Counted from the stretch's first letter, positions 17,309 to 27,103 are shown. The stretch is 64,000 nucleotides of DNA from Bordetella genomosp. 4 (GCF_002261185.1 NZ_NEVQ01000013.1:124001-188000); one strand, 5' to 3'. Numbers and translations: made by a program. Notes: generated by a model from the letters alone, not told the origin.

Positions 17309-18064
17309 ATGACACTCGCGATTTTTGTCGTGATCATGGTGTTGGCGGTAGGCTGCGCGGCGTTGTCATGGCGCCGCGCCAGCCTGGCGTTCTACGCTGT
17401 TGCAGCGATGGGTTTTCTGGCAGTGGGCTGCGGCCCGATGTCGGCCTGGCTACTGGGTAAACTGCAGTCGGATTATGAAACCTCGCCGCCCGTGGCTTGG
17501 GGCGAGCGTAACGCCATTGTGTTGCTGGGCGCCGGCACCGAGCGTGTGGCGGGCAGCGTCGAGCCGGGCGTATTCTCTTACCCACGTATCGTTGTCGCTG
17601 CAGAACGCTATAACGACTGCAAAAAATCTGCTGCCTATTGCAAGATCGTCGTCAGCGGCGGCGATGCAGCCCGGACCGGGGTGTCCGAGGCCGCCGCCTA
17701 TCGCGATGTCTTTGTACACCTCGGCATAGATCCGGCCAACGTGCTGCTTGAATCCGAAAGCATGAACACCTGGCAGAATGCGCAGTTCTCCAGCGCGTTG
17801 CTGCAGCGCGAGCAGATCGATCGTGCCGTGCTGGTGTCGTCGGCGATACACATGCGGCGCAGCGAACTGTATTTTGCGCATTTCGGCGTCTCGGCAACCC
17901 CGGCTCGCGCGGACTACCTGCATGCCGTCACGTCCGCGTTACCCCTGTCTTATAACTTTACGTTGGCAGATGTCGCGTTGCACGAATACCTGGGTATTGC
18001 CCGTTATCACCTGTACAACCGGCTAGGCTGGAATCCCGCTCGCCATCATCCCGGCCAGGCGTAA
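17309..18064 (+). CDS. YdcF/SanA-like DUF218 membrane protein
   Basis: 251 residues from ATG at 17309, 13 bases after the hydratase stop. Two N-terminal hydrophobic segments ([18 protein letters not shown] and [17 protein letters not shown]) are followed by a DUF218 domain: [54 protein letters not shown] and [17 protein letters not shown]. coli relatives (YdcF, ElyC, SanA) are involved in envelope biogenesis or bind nucleotides; the exact function is not settled. Probably anchored in the inner membrane with the DUF218 domain outside. Confidence 0.82.
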   Translation: MTLAIFVVIMVLAVGCAALSWRRASLAFYAVAAMGFLAVGCGPMSAWLLGKLQSDYETSPPVAWGERNAIVLLGAGTERVAGSVEPGVFSYPRIVVAAERYNDCKKSAAYCKIVVSGGDAARTGVSEAAAYRDVFVHLGIDPANVLLESESMNTWQNAQFSSALLQREQIDRAVLVSSAIHMRRSELYFAHFGVSATPARADYLHAVTSALPLSYNFTLADVALHEYLGIARYHLYNRLGWNPARHHPGQA

Positions 18065-18113
18065 CACGATTGCTTGTAAACTCGACGCTTCTGCGTCAGT
18101 TCTGGAGGCCTGG

Positions 18114-19031
18114 ATGGCCGGAAGCAGCTTTTTTGCCTTGTTCGACGATATCGCCACGATCCTGGACGATGTCTCTGTCATGACCAAAGTCGCCGCCAAG
18201 AAAACGGCGGGTGTACTGGGCGATGATCTGGCGCTCAACGCGCAGCAGGTCACCGGCGTGTCGGTCAATCGCGAGTTGCCCGTCGTCTGGGCCGTGTTCA
18301 AGGGATCGCTGCGCAATAAATGCATTCTGGTGCCGGCGGCATTGCTCATCAGCGCTTTTGCGCCTTGGGCTGTGACCCCTCTGCTGATGGTGGGCGGGGC
18401 ATTTCTCTGTTTCGAAGGCGCCGAAAAGCTGATCCACCGGTTTTTACCGCATGACAGCACACCCGCAGGCAATCACGAGGCCCGCGCCCACGCTCTGCAG
18501 GACGAGCGTGTCGATATGGTGGCGTTCGAGCGCGAAAAAATCAAAGGCGCGGTTCGCACCGATTTTATTCTGTCAGCCGAAATCATTGCGATCACCTTGG
18601 GTGCTGTGGCTGGGGCGGACTTTGTGCGTCAGGCGCTCGTGGTCACGACGATTGCGCTGGCGATGACGGTCGGCGTGTATGGATTGGTCGCGGGTATCGT
18701 CCGCCTGGATGATCTGGGCCTGCACCTGCGCAGCAAACCATCCGCGGCGGCGCGTGGCCTGGGCAACGTGATTGTGCGGGCTGCGCCGTATTTGATGAAA
18801 ACGCTATCCGTGGTCGGTACCGCTGCCATGTTCATGGTGGGCGGTGCGATTCTGACGCACGGCATTGCGCCTGTGCATCATGCCATCGAGCATCTGAGCG
18901 AACTGGCATCCGCCGCTGGGTGGGTGAGAGCAGTCGTCTCCACGATATTGAATGCCCTGTTTGGTGTGGCCGCCGGTGCGGTCCTGGTAGGTGTGCTGAC
19001 AGGCATCAAGCGCGTTTTCAAGCGCTCTTAG
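18114..19031 (+). CDS. yedI: DUF808 (YedI-like) inner-membrane protein
   Basis: 305 residues starting [21 protein letters not shown], the characteristic DUF808 N-terminus, followed by [21 protein letters not shown] and several hydrophobic helices through residue 300. It is an integral inner-membrane protein of unknown function, conserved in proteobacteria. GGAGGCCTGG just before the start supplies a ribosome-binding site. The gene stands alone and ends in a convergent arrangement with the dehydrogenase gene of the dgo locus. Confidence 0.88.
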   Translation: MAGSSFFALFDDIATILDDVSVMTKVAAKKTAGVLGDDLALNAQQVTGVSVNRELPVVWAVFKGSLRNKCILVPAALLISAFAPWAVTPLLMVGGAFLCFEGAEKLIHRFLPHDSTPAGNHEARAHALQDERVDMVAFEREKIKGAVRTDFILSAEIIAITLGAVAGADFVRQALVVTTIALAMTVGVYGLVAGIVRLDDLGLHLRSKPSAAARGLGNVIVRAAPYLMKTLSVVGTAAMFMVGGAILTHGIAPVHHAIEHLSELASAAGWVRAVVSTILNALFGVAAGAVLVGVLTGIKRVFKRS

Positions 19032-19068
19032 GTCTTCTTTATTGATGCGTATCCGTCTTTTTGGCGGC

Positions 19069-19106
19069 GCGATCAATGTCTGATGTGATCACCGGGCATT
19101 GATCGC
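19069..19106. terminator. Hairpin between convergent genes, probable bidirectional terminator
   Basis: GCGATCAATG (19069-19078) and CATTGATCGC (19097-19106) are perfect 10-base arms with an 18-base loop; GGCG and CGCC pair further out with a small bulge. CTTTTT lies just upstream on the plus strand, which reads as AAAAAG for plus transcripts, so the T-run serves the minus direction. It sits between the yedI stop (19031) and the dehydrogenase stop (19113). Confidence 0.6.
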
Positions 19107-19112
19107 GAGCGC

Positions 19113-20051
19113 CTAGTTCGAAACGGGTGTGACCAGACGCCGGCCAGCAAAATGCGCAGCCAGGTTTTCATAGACGAGATCGCTCATCGCCTGCCGGGTT
19201 TGTGTCGTGGCGCTGGCTGCATGCGGTGTCAGTACGACGTTAGGCAAAGCGCGCAATGCCGCCGGTACGTTGGGCTCGTGGGCGAAGACGTCCAGGCCTG
19301 CTCCGGCAATAGTGCCGTGTTGCAGCGCCTGAATCAGTGCGGCTTCGTCTACGACCGAGCCGCGTCCGATGTTGATTAATAATCCCTGCGGGCCGAGCGC
19401 GTCGAGGACTTTGGCATCGATCAGGCCCCGCGTACTTTCACCGCCGTGCGCGCAGACGGCCAGGAAATCGACTTCCTCGGCCAGGGCGGCCAATGACGGC
19501 TGGTAGCGATAGGGCACGCCTGATTTGACCGTGCGGCCGGTATAGGCGATATCCATGCCGAATGCCGCAGCCCGCTGAGCGAATGCCGAGCCGATACGGC
19601 CCAGCCCGACAATACCAAGCTTTTGCCGCGATACGCTGCGTGACCAGGGGAATGGACCTTTGGGCCATTGCTCAGCCCGTACAAAAGCGTCGGCTTCGAC
19701 GATGCGCCGCGCGAGCGTCAGCAACAGGGCCATGCCCATGTCCGCGACGTCGTCGGTGAGCACGTCGGGCGTGTTCGTGACGGCTATTCCACGGGCCTGT
19801 GCGGCAGCAACGTCTACGCCGTCGTACCCCACGCCGAATACAGCAATCAATTCCAATGCAGGCAACTGGTCGAGCAGGGTCGCGCGGATCGTCGATTCGC
19901 CATTGGCCACCAGTGCGCGGATGTCCGGCGCAATGGCCGATAGCGAGCCGGGTTCTGCGTCTTGCGTGGCTGTATGCACCTGAAAATGCTGGTTCAGGTG
20001 TTCATCGAGGAAATGCGGGACATGAGCAACCTTGAGGACGTGGGGTTTCAT
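19113..20051 (-). CDS. D-2-hydroxyacid dehydrogenase (glyoxylate/hydroxypyruvate reductase-like)
   Basis: 312 residues. AVFGVGYDGVDVAAAQARGI and TPDVLTDDVADMGMALLL are typical of the GhrB/HPR2 subgroup; NAD motif GLGRIGSAFAQRAA; catalytic Arg in INIGRGSVVDE, Glu in FAHEP and His in LTPHAAS. It reduces short 2-oxoacids (glyoxylate, hydroxypyruvate) or oxidises the hydroxyacids. Last gene of the dgo-tct operon, overlapping tctA as ATGA, with AGGAG before its start. Within sugar-acid catabolism it could recycle a 2-oxoacid side product (inference). Confidence 0.87.
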   Translation of the reverse strand: MKPHVLKVAHVPHFLDEHLNQHFQVHTATQDAEPGSLSAIAPDIRALVANGESTIRATLLDQLPALELIAVFGVGYDGVDVAAAQARGIAVTNTPDVLTDDVADMGMALLLTLARRIVEADAFVRAEQWPKGPFPWSRSVSRQKLGIVGLGRIGSAFAQRAAAFGMDIAYTGRTVKSGVPYRYQPSLAALAEEVDFLAVCAHGGESTRGLIDAKVLDALGPQGLLINIGRGSVVDEAALIQALQHGTIAGAGLDVFAHEPNVPAALRALPNVVLTPHAASATTQTRQAMSDLVYENLAAHFAGRRLVTPVSN

Positions 20052-21571
20052 GTCTGGGCTCCTGGGTGAGTGGCAACGCCGCGGTTGGCACGGCGCCGCT
20101 TGCGATAGGCCGACAATGCGGGGGCAAACATGGTGATCAACGCCACTGCTAGCAGAGTGGCCGTGATAGGCCGGGTATAGAGAAAATCATAGCTGCCTTC
20201 GGACAGCGTCAACGCCCGGCGGAAATTGCTTTCCGCCATGGGACCGAGGACCAGGCCCAGCACCATGGGCGACGCCGGAAGTCCAGCCTTGATCATCAGA
20301 AAACCGATGGCACCTGCCACCAGCATGATCCCGACGTCGAACATGCTATTGCCAATGGCATATGCACCCGCGACAGAGAGCACCATGATGAGCGGCATCA
20401 ATATCGATTTCGGAACCTGGACCATCCGCGCGACGTAGCGTAGCGAGCACAGCGCCATCACGAGCAGTATCACGTAGCACAACAGCAGGCCGGCGAACAG
20501 GCTGAACACCAAGTCACCGTTTTCCTGGAACAGGCGCGGACCAGGCTGTATGCCTTGCAGTGTCAGGGCGCCCAGCATGATAGCGGTCACGGCATCGCCG
20601 GGAATGCCCAGCGTCAGCATGGGCAGCATGGCGCCGCCCGTGCACCCGTTGGCGCCGGCTTCGGCCGCCGCGACGCCTTGCATCGCGCCTTCGCCGAAAG
20701 TCTCGGGCGCTTTGCTGAAACGCTTGGCTTCGCCGTAGGCAACAAAGGCGGCGATATCGGCGCCCGCTCCGGGGATGATGCCGATGGCGGTGCCGATGCC
20801 GCTCGAACGCAACACAGTGCCCCAGATGTTGCGCAGCGTCTCGCGCGTGGGCAAAATCCGGCCGATGGCCGTTTTCAGTTCAGCCGCATGACTGCTTTCC
20901 GAAAGCATCTTGAACGCCTCTGCCGCCGCAAAGAGCCCGATCATGATGGGAATGAATGGCACGGAATACAGTTCCGACATGCCGCCCGTAAAACGTGGCA
21001 GTCCGAGCAGCGGGTCCATGCCGACCGTCGCCAATAGCAATCCGGCAAAGCCCGAGAGCAGGCCCTTCAATACGGAGCCGCCCGAGATGCTGGCGATGAT
21101 GCTGAGCCCGAAGACAGCCAGCGCAAATGACTCGGCGGCGCTGAAACGCAAGGCGAACTGGGCCAGCAGAGGGGCCAGAAAGATCAGCACGAGAACACTG
21201 ATGACACCGCCCGTGAACGACGATACCGTTGCCACGCCGAGCGCCTGGCCCGCCCGGCCCTGACGCGTCATGGCATAGCCATCGAGTGCGGTAGCGGCCG
21301 CCGCCGGCGTGCCGGGAATGCGCAGCAGGATGGCGGTGATCGAGCCGCCGTACACGCCGCCAAAGAAAATGCCCGACAGCAACAGCAATCCGTGTAATGG
21401 TTCCATGCCGTAGGTGAACGGCAGCATGATGGCCACGCCCATGGCAACCGACAGTCCGGGCAGGGCGCCTACGACAAGACCCAACGCCACACCCGCCACA
21501 GCCATCAGCATGGCGTCCCATTGGCCGAGCAGGTGGCGTGCGCCGTCTAATAAAGCTAACAAACTATCCAT
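20048..21571 (-). CDS. tctA: Tripartite tricarboxylate transporter, large permease TctA
   Basis: 507 residues, about a dozen hydrophobic helices, with the two conserved TctA repeats: ALVVGALPGLSVAMGVAIMLP near the N-terminus and IGIIPGAGADIAAFVAYGEAKR in the second half. It is the channel-forming subunit of TTT importers, driven by the ion gradient and dependent on a periplasmic TctC receptor. AGGAGGACGACATC provides a strong ribosome-binding site; tctB ends 15 bases upstream. Complete TctCBA sets are fewer than receptors in this group, and this is the only one in the window. Confidence 0.93.
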   Translation of the reverse strand: MDSLLALLDGARHLLGQWDAMLMAVAGVALGLVVGALPGLSVAMGVAIMLPFTYGMEPLHGLLLLSGIFFGGVYGGSITAILLRIPGTPAAAATALDGYAMTRQGRAGQALGVATVSSFTGGVISVLVLIFLAPLLAQFALRFSAAESFALAVFGLSIIASISGGSVLKGLLSGFAGLLLATVGMDPLLGLPRFTGGMSELYSVPFIPIMIGLFAAAEAFKMLSESSHAAELKTAIGRILPTRETLRNIWGTVLRSSGIGTAIGIIPGAGADIAAFVAYGEAKRFSKAPETFGEGAMQGVAAAEAGANGCTGGAMLPMLTLGIPGDAVTAIMLGALTLQGIQPGPRLFQENGDLVFSLFAGLLLCYVILLVMALCSLRYVARMVQVPKSILMPLIMVLSVAGAYAIGNSMFDVGIMLVAGAIGFLMIKAGLPASPMVLGLVLGPMAESNFRRALTLSEGSYDFLYTRPITATLLAVALITMFAPALSAYRKRRRANRGVATHPGAQT

Positions 21572-21586
21572 GATGTCGTCCTCCTG

Positions 21587-22081
21587 TCATGCCGCGCTGT
21601 CGAGCCACAGGCCTGTCGGCAGCGGCACTTGCAGCAGCATGACAAACGCTGCGTAGACGGCTAGCCCGATCAGTATCGCGAGCACGGGCGTCGATATCTG
21701 CCGGAATCCAGCCGTGCCGCGCATGAGTCCGATCATCAGCCATAAATAGATGATTGTTGAGATCGCGAACCCGGCATAGTCGATGATCCACAGATACGCC
21801 GCGACACCGACGACGCCAAACACAAGCTTGGCGATGTCCAAGGGCGGCGTACCGCCTTCGTCCGCTGCGCCACGTTTGGAAGCGCGGCGCAAGCCGCTGG
21901 CAAACAGGACTAGGCCTAGAATGGCCAGTATCGCGCCATATGCGGTTGGAAAGATGCTTGGCCCCACATCCGTATCCGTCAGGCTAGGCGGAAAGTCCCG
22001 CGCCGTGATGATGGCGGCTATGCCGCTCACAATGGCCATCAATCCAATCAGTCCACTGGCTTTTTTTTCGTTCAGCACCAT
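21587..22081 (-). CDS. tctB: Tripartite tricarboxylate transporter, small subunit TctB
   Basis: 164 residues with four predicted helices (ASGLIGLMAIVSGIAAIITA, IFPTAYGAILAILGLVLFAS, LVFGVVGVAAYLWIIDYAGFA and the C-terminal FRQISTPVLAILIGLAVYAAF). TctB is the small membrane subunit; the family is very divergent in sequence, so placement between tctC and tctA is the strongest evidence. Normal length. Confidence 0.9.
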   Translation of the reverse strand: MVLNEKKASGLIGLMAIVSGIAAIITARDFPPSLTDTDVGPSIFPTAYGAILAILGLVLFASGLRRASKRGAADEGGTPPLDIAKLVFGVVGVAAYLWIIDYAGFAISTIIYLWLMIGLMRGTAGFRQISTPVLAILIGLAVYAAFVMLLQVPLPTGLWLDSAA

Positions 22082-22140
22082 ATCTGCGTTGTCTCTTGTT
22101 GCCGGTCGTTCACATACGGGACGCCAAGCGTGGTGAAAGG

Positions 22141-23100
22141 TCAGCGGCGCAGGCCCAACTGATTGATGAGGCCGGCATAGGTGGCTTCTTCTTTGGCCAG
22201 GCTGGCCTTGAATGCCTCGCCGTCGTCGTAAACGCGGCCGAGATTCAACCGGTCGAGCACTTCGATATAAGCCGGTTCCTCGACGGCTTTGCGGGACGCG
22301 TCACGCAGTTTGGCAACGATGTCCTCGGGGAGTCCTTTGGGCCCGACCAATGCACGCCAGGTGCCGATGGACAGATCAATGCCCGATTCCTTGAGTGTGG
22401 GCACGCTGTCAAATCCGCGGGCACGCTTATCGTCCATGACGGCGAGCGTGCGCAAGCTGCCGGACGACACGTGGGTGAACACCTCGGCCGGGCTCACCGT
22501 CACGGCCTCGATATGCCCGCCCAACAGCGCCGTGACAGCGGGCGCTGCACCGTCGTAGGGGATATGGCTGAATTTGCCGCCGATCTTCTGTTCGTAGGCG
22601 ACTGCGGCCAGATGCCAGATCGAGCCCGTGCCGGCGTTGCCCACGCGCACCTTGCCAGGATGCTCTTTGACATAGGCGTTGAACTCTTCCAGTGTTTTCC
22701 ATGGCGCATCGGCTCGCACCGTCACCGCTGCCGGATCGGCGTTGATGCGCGCGATGGGAGTGAACTCGTCCGTTTTGAAAGGAGCCAGACCCAGGCTCGG
22801 CAAGATGGCCATCTCGACCACGACCATGCCGAGCTTGTAGCCGTTGGGGCGCGCTTTGGCGACATCGGCAGTGCCGATCGCGGTGCCGCCGCCCGGTTTG
22901 TTGACGACACCCATGGGCTGCCCTAGATGGCCGCGCACGGCTTCGGCAAAGGCACGGGCAACGGCGTCGGTGCCGCCCCCGGCCGCGGTCGGTACGACGA
23001 GTTCGATGGAACGGCTGGGGTATTCGGCGGCCTGGACGGCGCCTATTGACAGCGTGGCAGCCAGCACGATGCCGGCCGCTTTCATGAAGCGGTGTCTCAT
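22141..23100 (-). CDS. tctC: Tripartite tricarboxylate transporter receptor TctC
   Basis: 319 residues, Sec signal MRHRFMKAAGIVLAATLSIGAVQAAEYP, then IELVVPTAAGGGTDAVAR, VVNKPGGGTAIGTADVAKARPNG and SHIPYDGAAPAVTALLGGHIE. GGAG lies five bases before the ATG at 23100. Unlike the other receptors here it is followed directly by tctB and tctA, so it forms a full importer. The dgoKAD genes upstream in the same operon make D-galactonate or a closely related aldonate the likely ligand (inference). Confidence 0.9.
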   Translation of the reverse strand: MRHRFMKAAGIVLAATLSIGAVQAAEYPSRSIELVVPTAAGGGTDAVARAFAEAVRGHLGQPMGVVNKPGGGTAIGTADVAKARPNGYKLGMVVVEMAILPSLGLAPFKTDEFTPIARINADPAAVTVRADAPWKTLEEFNAYVKEHPGKVRVGNAGTGSIWHLAAVAYEQKIGGKFSHIPYDGAAPAVTALLGGHIEAVTVSPAEVFTHVSSGSLRTLAVMDDKRARGFDSVPTLKESGIDLSIGTWRALVGPKGLPEDIVAKLRDASRKAVEEPAYIEVLDRLNLGRVYDDGEAFKASLAKEEATYAGLINQLGLRR

Positions 23101-23139
23101 TTCTTCTCCGAGGTATTTACATTGATTCGCGTTGCCGCC

Positions 23140-24288
23140 TTACCATTCGGCAAAGCTGCCGTCCGCGTGACGCCACACGGGATTGCGCCAGCGATGCCCT
23201 ATGGCGGCGCGCTCGCGTACGTACTCTTCGTTGACCTCGATGCCCAGGCCCGGGCCGGACGGAATCCGTACGTAACCATCTTCGTAGGCAAATGCATCGC
23301 GATTGGTGACGTAATCCAGGAGGTCGTTGCTGGAGTTGTAGTGAATGCCCAGACTCTGCTCTTGGATAAAGGCGTTGTAGCAAACAGCATCGAGCTGCAA
23401 ACACGCTGCCAAAGCAATCGGGCCGAGAGGGCAGTGCAGCGCCAAGCCGACGTCATAGGCCTCGGCCATCGAGGCGATCTTGCGGCATTCGGTGATGCCG
23501 CCTGCATGCGAGGCATCGGGCTGCACGATGTCCACGTATCCCTGTGCCAGGATGTGTTTGAAGTCCCAGCGCGAGTACAACCGTTCACCGAGCGCAATCG
23601 GCGTGCTCGACAACGGCGCCAATTCTTTCAGCGCCTCGTAGTGTTCGCTCAGTACGGGTTCTTCGATAAACATCAGCTTGTACGGTTCGAGTTCCTTGAT
23701 CAGCACTTTGGCCATGGGCTTGTGCACGCGTCCGTGGAAATCCACGCCGATGCCGACATTCGGGCCCACGGCCTCGCGCACGGCGGCCACGTTGGCCAGG
23801 CATTTCTCGACCTTGTCGTACGAGTCGATGTACTGCATTTCTTCGGTGCCGTTCATTTTGACGGCGGTAAATCCGCGTCCGACCGCGGCTTTGGCAGCGG
23901 CTGCCGTATCGGCGGGCCGGTCGCCACCGATCCACGAGTACACCCGGATGCTGTCGCGCACGTTGCCGCCCAATAATTGGGCAACCGGGACATCCAGCGC
24001 CTTACCCTTGATATCCCACAGCGCCTGGTCGATGCCCGCCAAGGCGCTCATGTGTACGGCGCCACCGCGATAGAAGCCGCCACGGTACAGGACCGTCCAG
24101 TGGTCTTCGATGTTGCGCGGGTCTTTGCCTATCAGGTAGTCAGCCAGTTCCTCGACGGCGGCAGCGACGGAATGCGCACGCCCCTCGACGACGGGCTCGC
24201 CCCAGCCCGTGATGCCCTCGTCGGTCTCGATCTTTAAAAAGCACCACCGGGGCGGCACGATGTACGTCGTCAGTTTCGTAATTTTCAT
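23140..24288 (-). CDS. dgoD: D-galactonate dehydratase
   Basis: 382 residues, the same length as E. coli DgoD and of the enolase/mandelate-racemase superfamily. Metal ligands appear at the family positions: Asp183 in VGVDFHGR-like sequence ([10 protein letters not shown], His two residues later), Glu in MFIEEPV and Glu in IALGERLYS; the general-acid/base His is in DASHAGG. N-terminal [20 protein letters not shown] is characteristic. It dehydrates D-galactonate to 2-dehydro-3-deoxy-D-galactonate in the cytoplasm, first step of the De Ley-Doudoroff pathway. Followed by tctC 39 bases downstream. Confidence 0.92.
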   Translation of the reverse strand: MKITKLTTYIVPPRWCFLKIETDEGITGWGEPVVEGRAHSVAAAVEELADYLIGKDPRNIEDHWTVLYRGGFYRGGAVHMSALAGIDQALWDIKGKALDVPVAQLLGGNVRDSIRVYSWIGGDRPADTAAAAKAAVGRGFTAVKMNGTEEMQYIDSYDKVEKCLANVAAVREAVGPNVGIGVDFHGRVHKPMAKVLIKELEPYKLMFIEEPVLSEHYEALKELAPLSSTPIALGERLYSRWDFKHILAQGYVDIVQPDASHAGGITECRKIASMAEAYDVGLALHCPLGPIALAACLQLDAVCYNAFIQEQSLGIHYNSSNDLLDYVTNRDAFAYEDGYVRIPSGPGLGIEVNEEYVRERAAIGHRWRNPVWRHADGSFAEW

Positions 24289-24303
24289 AGGGACTCCAGG
24301 AGC

Positions 24304-24942
24304 TTAAGCGCCACGGGCCTGGGCGTAGGCCTGTATAAAGGCTCGGGCATCGCGCCCGATATCGGCTGCCGATTTACCGGGCTTGTACAGCGCGGACCCC
24401 AGACCGAATCCGCTGGCGCCGGCAGCAACGAACGGCGCCATGTTTTGCGGCGTAATGCCGCCGACCGGCACTAAACGGATCGTGCCTGGCATCACGGCTC
24501 GCCATGCTTTGAGCACCGGCACGCCGAGCTGTTCAGCTGGGAACATCTTCAGCACATTGGCGCCGGCGGCCAGTGCCGCAAACGCCTCTGTGGGCGTGGC
24601 TACGCCTGGGCAGCAAGCCATACCGGCAGACCTGGCCGCCCGGATGACCTCGGGATCGCTGTGCGGCATCACCACGATCTGGCCGCCTGCTGCGGCGACA
24701 TCGGTGCACGCCTGCGCTGACATTACCGTGCCTGCACCGACTACGCAGTCGGTGGGCAAGCCGTCTCGCAATAGGCGGATGCTGTCCAACGGAGAGGGCG
24801 AATTCAACGGCACTTCGATCAACCGAAAACCGGCCTCATATAGCGCTTGGCCGGCCGCCAACGCTTCGTCGGGTTCGATACCTCGCAGGATGGCGATGAG
24901 CGGGCATTGCGACAGGGCGGCTTCAAATACAGGAATGGACAT
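24304..24942 (-). CDS. dgoA: 2-dehydro-3-deoxy-6-phosphogalactonate aldolase
   Basis: 212 residues, class I aldolase of the KDPG/KDPGal family. Key sites: PLIAILRGIEPDEALA near the N-terminus (Glu of the active site further on), VGAGTVMSAQ, and the Schiff-base Lys in NVLKMFPAEQLG. It splits the phosphorylated product of DgoK to pyruvate and glyceraldehyde-3-phosphate, the last step of galactonate breakdown. In E. coli dgoA precedes dgoD in the same order as here. AAGGA precedes the start. Confidence 0.92.
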   Translation of the reverse strand: MSIPVFEAALSQCPLIAILRGIEPDEALAAGQALYEAGFRLIEVPLNSPSPLDSIRLLRDGLPTDCVVGAGTVMSAQACTDVAAAGGQIVVMPHSDPEVIRAARSAGMACCPGVATPTEAFAALAAGANVLKMFPAEQLGVPVLKAWRAVMPGTIRLVPVGGITPQNMAPFVAAGASGFGLGSALYKPGKSAADIGRDARAFIQAYAQARGA

Positions 24943-24966
24943 GGACGTTTTCCTTGTCGGCAGAAA

Positions 24967-25962
24967 TCAAACAGACTGGGCCGGCACCAGGCCGGCGGCT
25001 TGGGCCAAGTGCCACAGGCCTCGTTCGGTTGCATGGGGGGCGAGTTCGAGATCATCGGCGCCATGCAGACGCAAGGCCTGGACATAGCGCTGGCAGAGAT
25101 CCTCCTGGCCGCACAACACGATTCGGGGCAGCGGGCCCGCGGCACGCTGCAATGCCAGTACGCTGGCGACTTCGTGGCCGATCAGCAGGCCGGATAAATA
25201 GTCTGCTTGTGCGCTGCCATCGAGTTGGCCAGTCAGGCCCAATGTGCGTGTGCTGAACAGGTTGGACAGAAGTCCCGCCCGCCCATCCGGACTGCCCGCC
25301 ACAGCCAGGCCGCGAGCGAAGCCGTATGGATCGGCAGGCGCGTTTGGGACCATGGTGCGGCCGAGAATAGTGTGATCGCGCAGGGCGGCATAGACTTCGC
25401 CTGTCATGTACGTGTCGAAATGGATCACCTCGCCATGCCGTACGCGAACCCATTTGGAATGCGTCCCGGGCAAACCAATCAGCAGATCGGCCGTCTCGGA
25501 TCGGCGCAGCGCCAGAATGCCGGCAATCTGCGTTTCCTCGCCGCGCATGACGTTGGGCAGGTCTCCGTGCTGGATGAGTCCAGGCACGATATGAACGCTG
25601 GTTCGGCCAGGACGTTCGATCGTCGTCATCAACCGGGCGATCCCGGACAGATCCACCGGCACGTCCAGATAGGCCGCTTCCCGCCAGCCCTGCGCGCTGC
25701 CTACCATGCCACTGGCGATCACCGGCAAGTGCGGCTGATCACGCAGCCAATCACCACAAGCCTCGTCAAACGCAATCTCGAAACCGTCGTCGGCAGCAGG
25801 CGGGATTGGGGTATCAGCCCGACGTTCAGGCAGGCGCATGATGCCCCAGGGCAGCGCACGTGTTTGCAATGTGCGGCCGGTGCCGTCGAGCAAATAGGCC
25901 CGTAACGACGTGGTGCCCCAGTCCAGGGCGATCAAGGCGGCATTAGCCGTGGGCAATGTCAT
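24967..25962 (-). CDS. dgoK: 2-dehydro-3-deoxygalactonokinase
   Basis: 331 residues of the DgoK family: ALIALDWGTTSLRAYLLDGTG (phosphate-binding motif of the actin-like ATPase fold), MVGSAQGWREAAYLDVP, GEETQIAGIL and LIGLPGTHSKWVRV. It phosphorylates 2-dehydro-3-deoxy-D-galactonate at C6 before aldol cleavage. First gene of the minus-strand operon, opposite an IclR gene; a perfect dyad at 26112-26132 lies in the shared intergenic region. Ribosome-binding site weak. Confidence 0.92.
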   Translation of the reverse strand: MTLPTANAALIALDWGTTSLRAYLLDGTGRTLQTRALPWGIMRLPERRADTPIPPAADDGFEIAFDEACGDWLRDQPHLPVIASGMVGSAQGWREAAYLDVPVDLSGIARLMTTIERPGRTSVHIVPGLIQHGDLPNVMRGEETQIAGILALRRSETADLLIGLPGTHSKWVRVRHGEVIHFDTYMTGEVYAALRDHTILGRTMVPNAPADPYGFARGLAVAGSPDGRAGLLSNLFSTRTLGLTGQLDGSAQADYLSGLLIGHEVASVLALQRAAGPLPRIVLCGQEDLCQRYVQALRLHGADDLELAPHATERGLWHLAQAAGLVPAQSV

Positions 25963-26111
25963 ATCGGAAAGATGTCTCTTTATCGTTCCGCCGAGGTGGC
26001 CCGATCACCGGCCCGGCTCAATAGCGGATTTTTACGAATCAGTCGCGCTGAGGGCCAGCGCGTTTTGGCGAATTCTAGATCAGTGCTGAAATCGTCTCAA
26101 TATACGGTATT

Positions 26112-26132
26112 TAATCCCATATATAGGGATTA
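26112..26132. promoter_or_regulatory. Perfect dyad, candidate operator of the dgo-linked IclR regulator
   Basis: TAATCCC (26112-26118), spacer ATATATA, GGGATTA (26126-26132): perfect 7-base arms in the 207-base region between dgoK and the IclR gene, 38 bases before the regulator start. The spacer is a promoter-like TATA stretch, so binding would block transcription. IclR proteins bind such palindromes, so this is the obvious operator candidate. Confidence 0.6.
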
Positions 26133-26169
26133 CAATGACTCATCCTTCATATCGCGGAGCCTTCTCATC

Positions 26170-26964
26170 ATGCGTACGCCCAGCGCCCAACCGAATGTGA
26201 CCTCCGGCACTCAGACGCTGATACGCGGCCTCGCGGTCATCCATGCCGTCGCAGCAGGCGACAGGGACCTCAAAGCGATCTGCGCAAAGATCGGCGTAGC
26301 GCGCAGCACTACTCATCGCCTGGCCAGTTGCCTTGTGCAGGAGCGCTACTTACGCGTGCTGCCCGGCGTGGGATATGCATTGGGCCCGAGGTTGATCGAG
26401 CTGGGTTTTCTCGCGCGCGAGGCTTTTCCTATTGCCGTGCTGGCGCGCCCCTATCTCGATACGCTGGCGGATCGCACGGGTGACACGATTCATCTCGCGG
26501 TGCGTGATGGCGATGAGGTGTTGTATCTGGAGAAAATTCCCGGAAAAAAGGGGCTGGAGATGCGTTCGCGGGTAGGCCATCGCATGCCTTTGGCCGCCAC
26601 CGGCGTGGGAAAGGCGCTGCTGCTGGATGACACGCCTGCGCAATGGGAGGAGTTGTTCGAAATCGGTGGACCTGTATCACCGCATGCTGCAGGAGGGCGG
26701 CAGGATGTACGGGCGTTTTTGACCCGTATGCAAGAGTATGCTGCGCAGGGGTATGCCTTTGACCTCGAAGACAACGAACCGTCGATCCGCTGTGTGGCGG
26801 CTCCGATCCGCGATGCCAGCCGCACTATCGTGGCAGCGTTGAGCGTATCCAGTACCGTGCCTTATCTGTCGATGGCGCGTATGCGCGAACTGGTACCGCT
26901 GGTGATCGGAGTGGCCGCAGAGATCTCCGGTGAATTGGGTTGCCCGGACATGAGACGTGCGTAG
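26170..26964 (+). CDS. IclR-family regulator of the galactonate locus
   Basis: 264 residues from ATG at 26170 with GGAG upstream; a longer frame reaches back over the dyad and is unlikely. Winged helix-turn-helix: DLKAICAKIGVARSTTHRLASCL; effector domain: DTIHLAVRDGDEVLYLEKIPG, RMPLAATGVGKALLLD and EPSIRCVAAPIRDASRTIVAALSVSS. E. coli uses a GntR-type DgoR for this pathway; here an IclR protein takes that place. The effector is probably galactonate or a 2-dehydro-3-deoxy intermediate (inference). Confidence 0.9.
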   Translation: MRTPSAQPNVTSGTQTLIRGLAVIHAVAAGDRDLKAICAKIGVARSTTHRLASCLVQERYLRVLPGVGYALGPRLIELGFLAREAFPIAVLARPYLDTLADRTGDTIHLAVRDGDEVLYLEKIPGKKGLEMRSRVGHRMPLAATGVGKALLLDDTPAQWEELFEIGGPVSPHAAGGRQDVRAFLTRMQEYAAQGYAFDLEDNEPSIRCVAAPIRDASRTIVAALSVSSTVPYLSMARMRELVPLVIGVAAEISGELGCPDMRRA

Positions 26965-27011
26965 CAAGAGCGAAGGCGCCAATCCTGTGTAAGCACGACG
27001 CGCGGGAAGCC

Positions 27012-27027
27012 AGGCACGCGACTTGCT
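27012..27027 (+). promoter_or_regulatory. Sigma-54 promoter element before the DUF6496/histidine-kinase unit
   Basis: AGGCACG-CGAC-TTGCT: GG at 27013-27014 and GC at 27025-27026, exactly ten bases apart, matching TGGCACG-N4-TTGCW at all but the first base. It is 77 bases before the DUF6496 start and downstream of the IclR stop. Confidence 0.78.
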
Positions 27028-27103
27028 GCATGTAGTCGAAAATAACTGTGCGGGCAATATGGTTCACACCGCTCGCTATCCGATCCGTAAACAGGAGGTT
27101 GTC

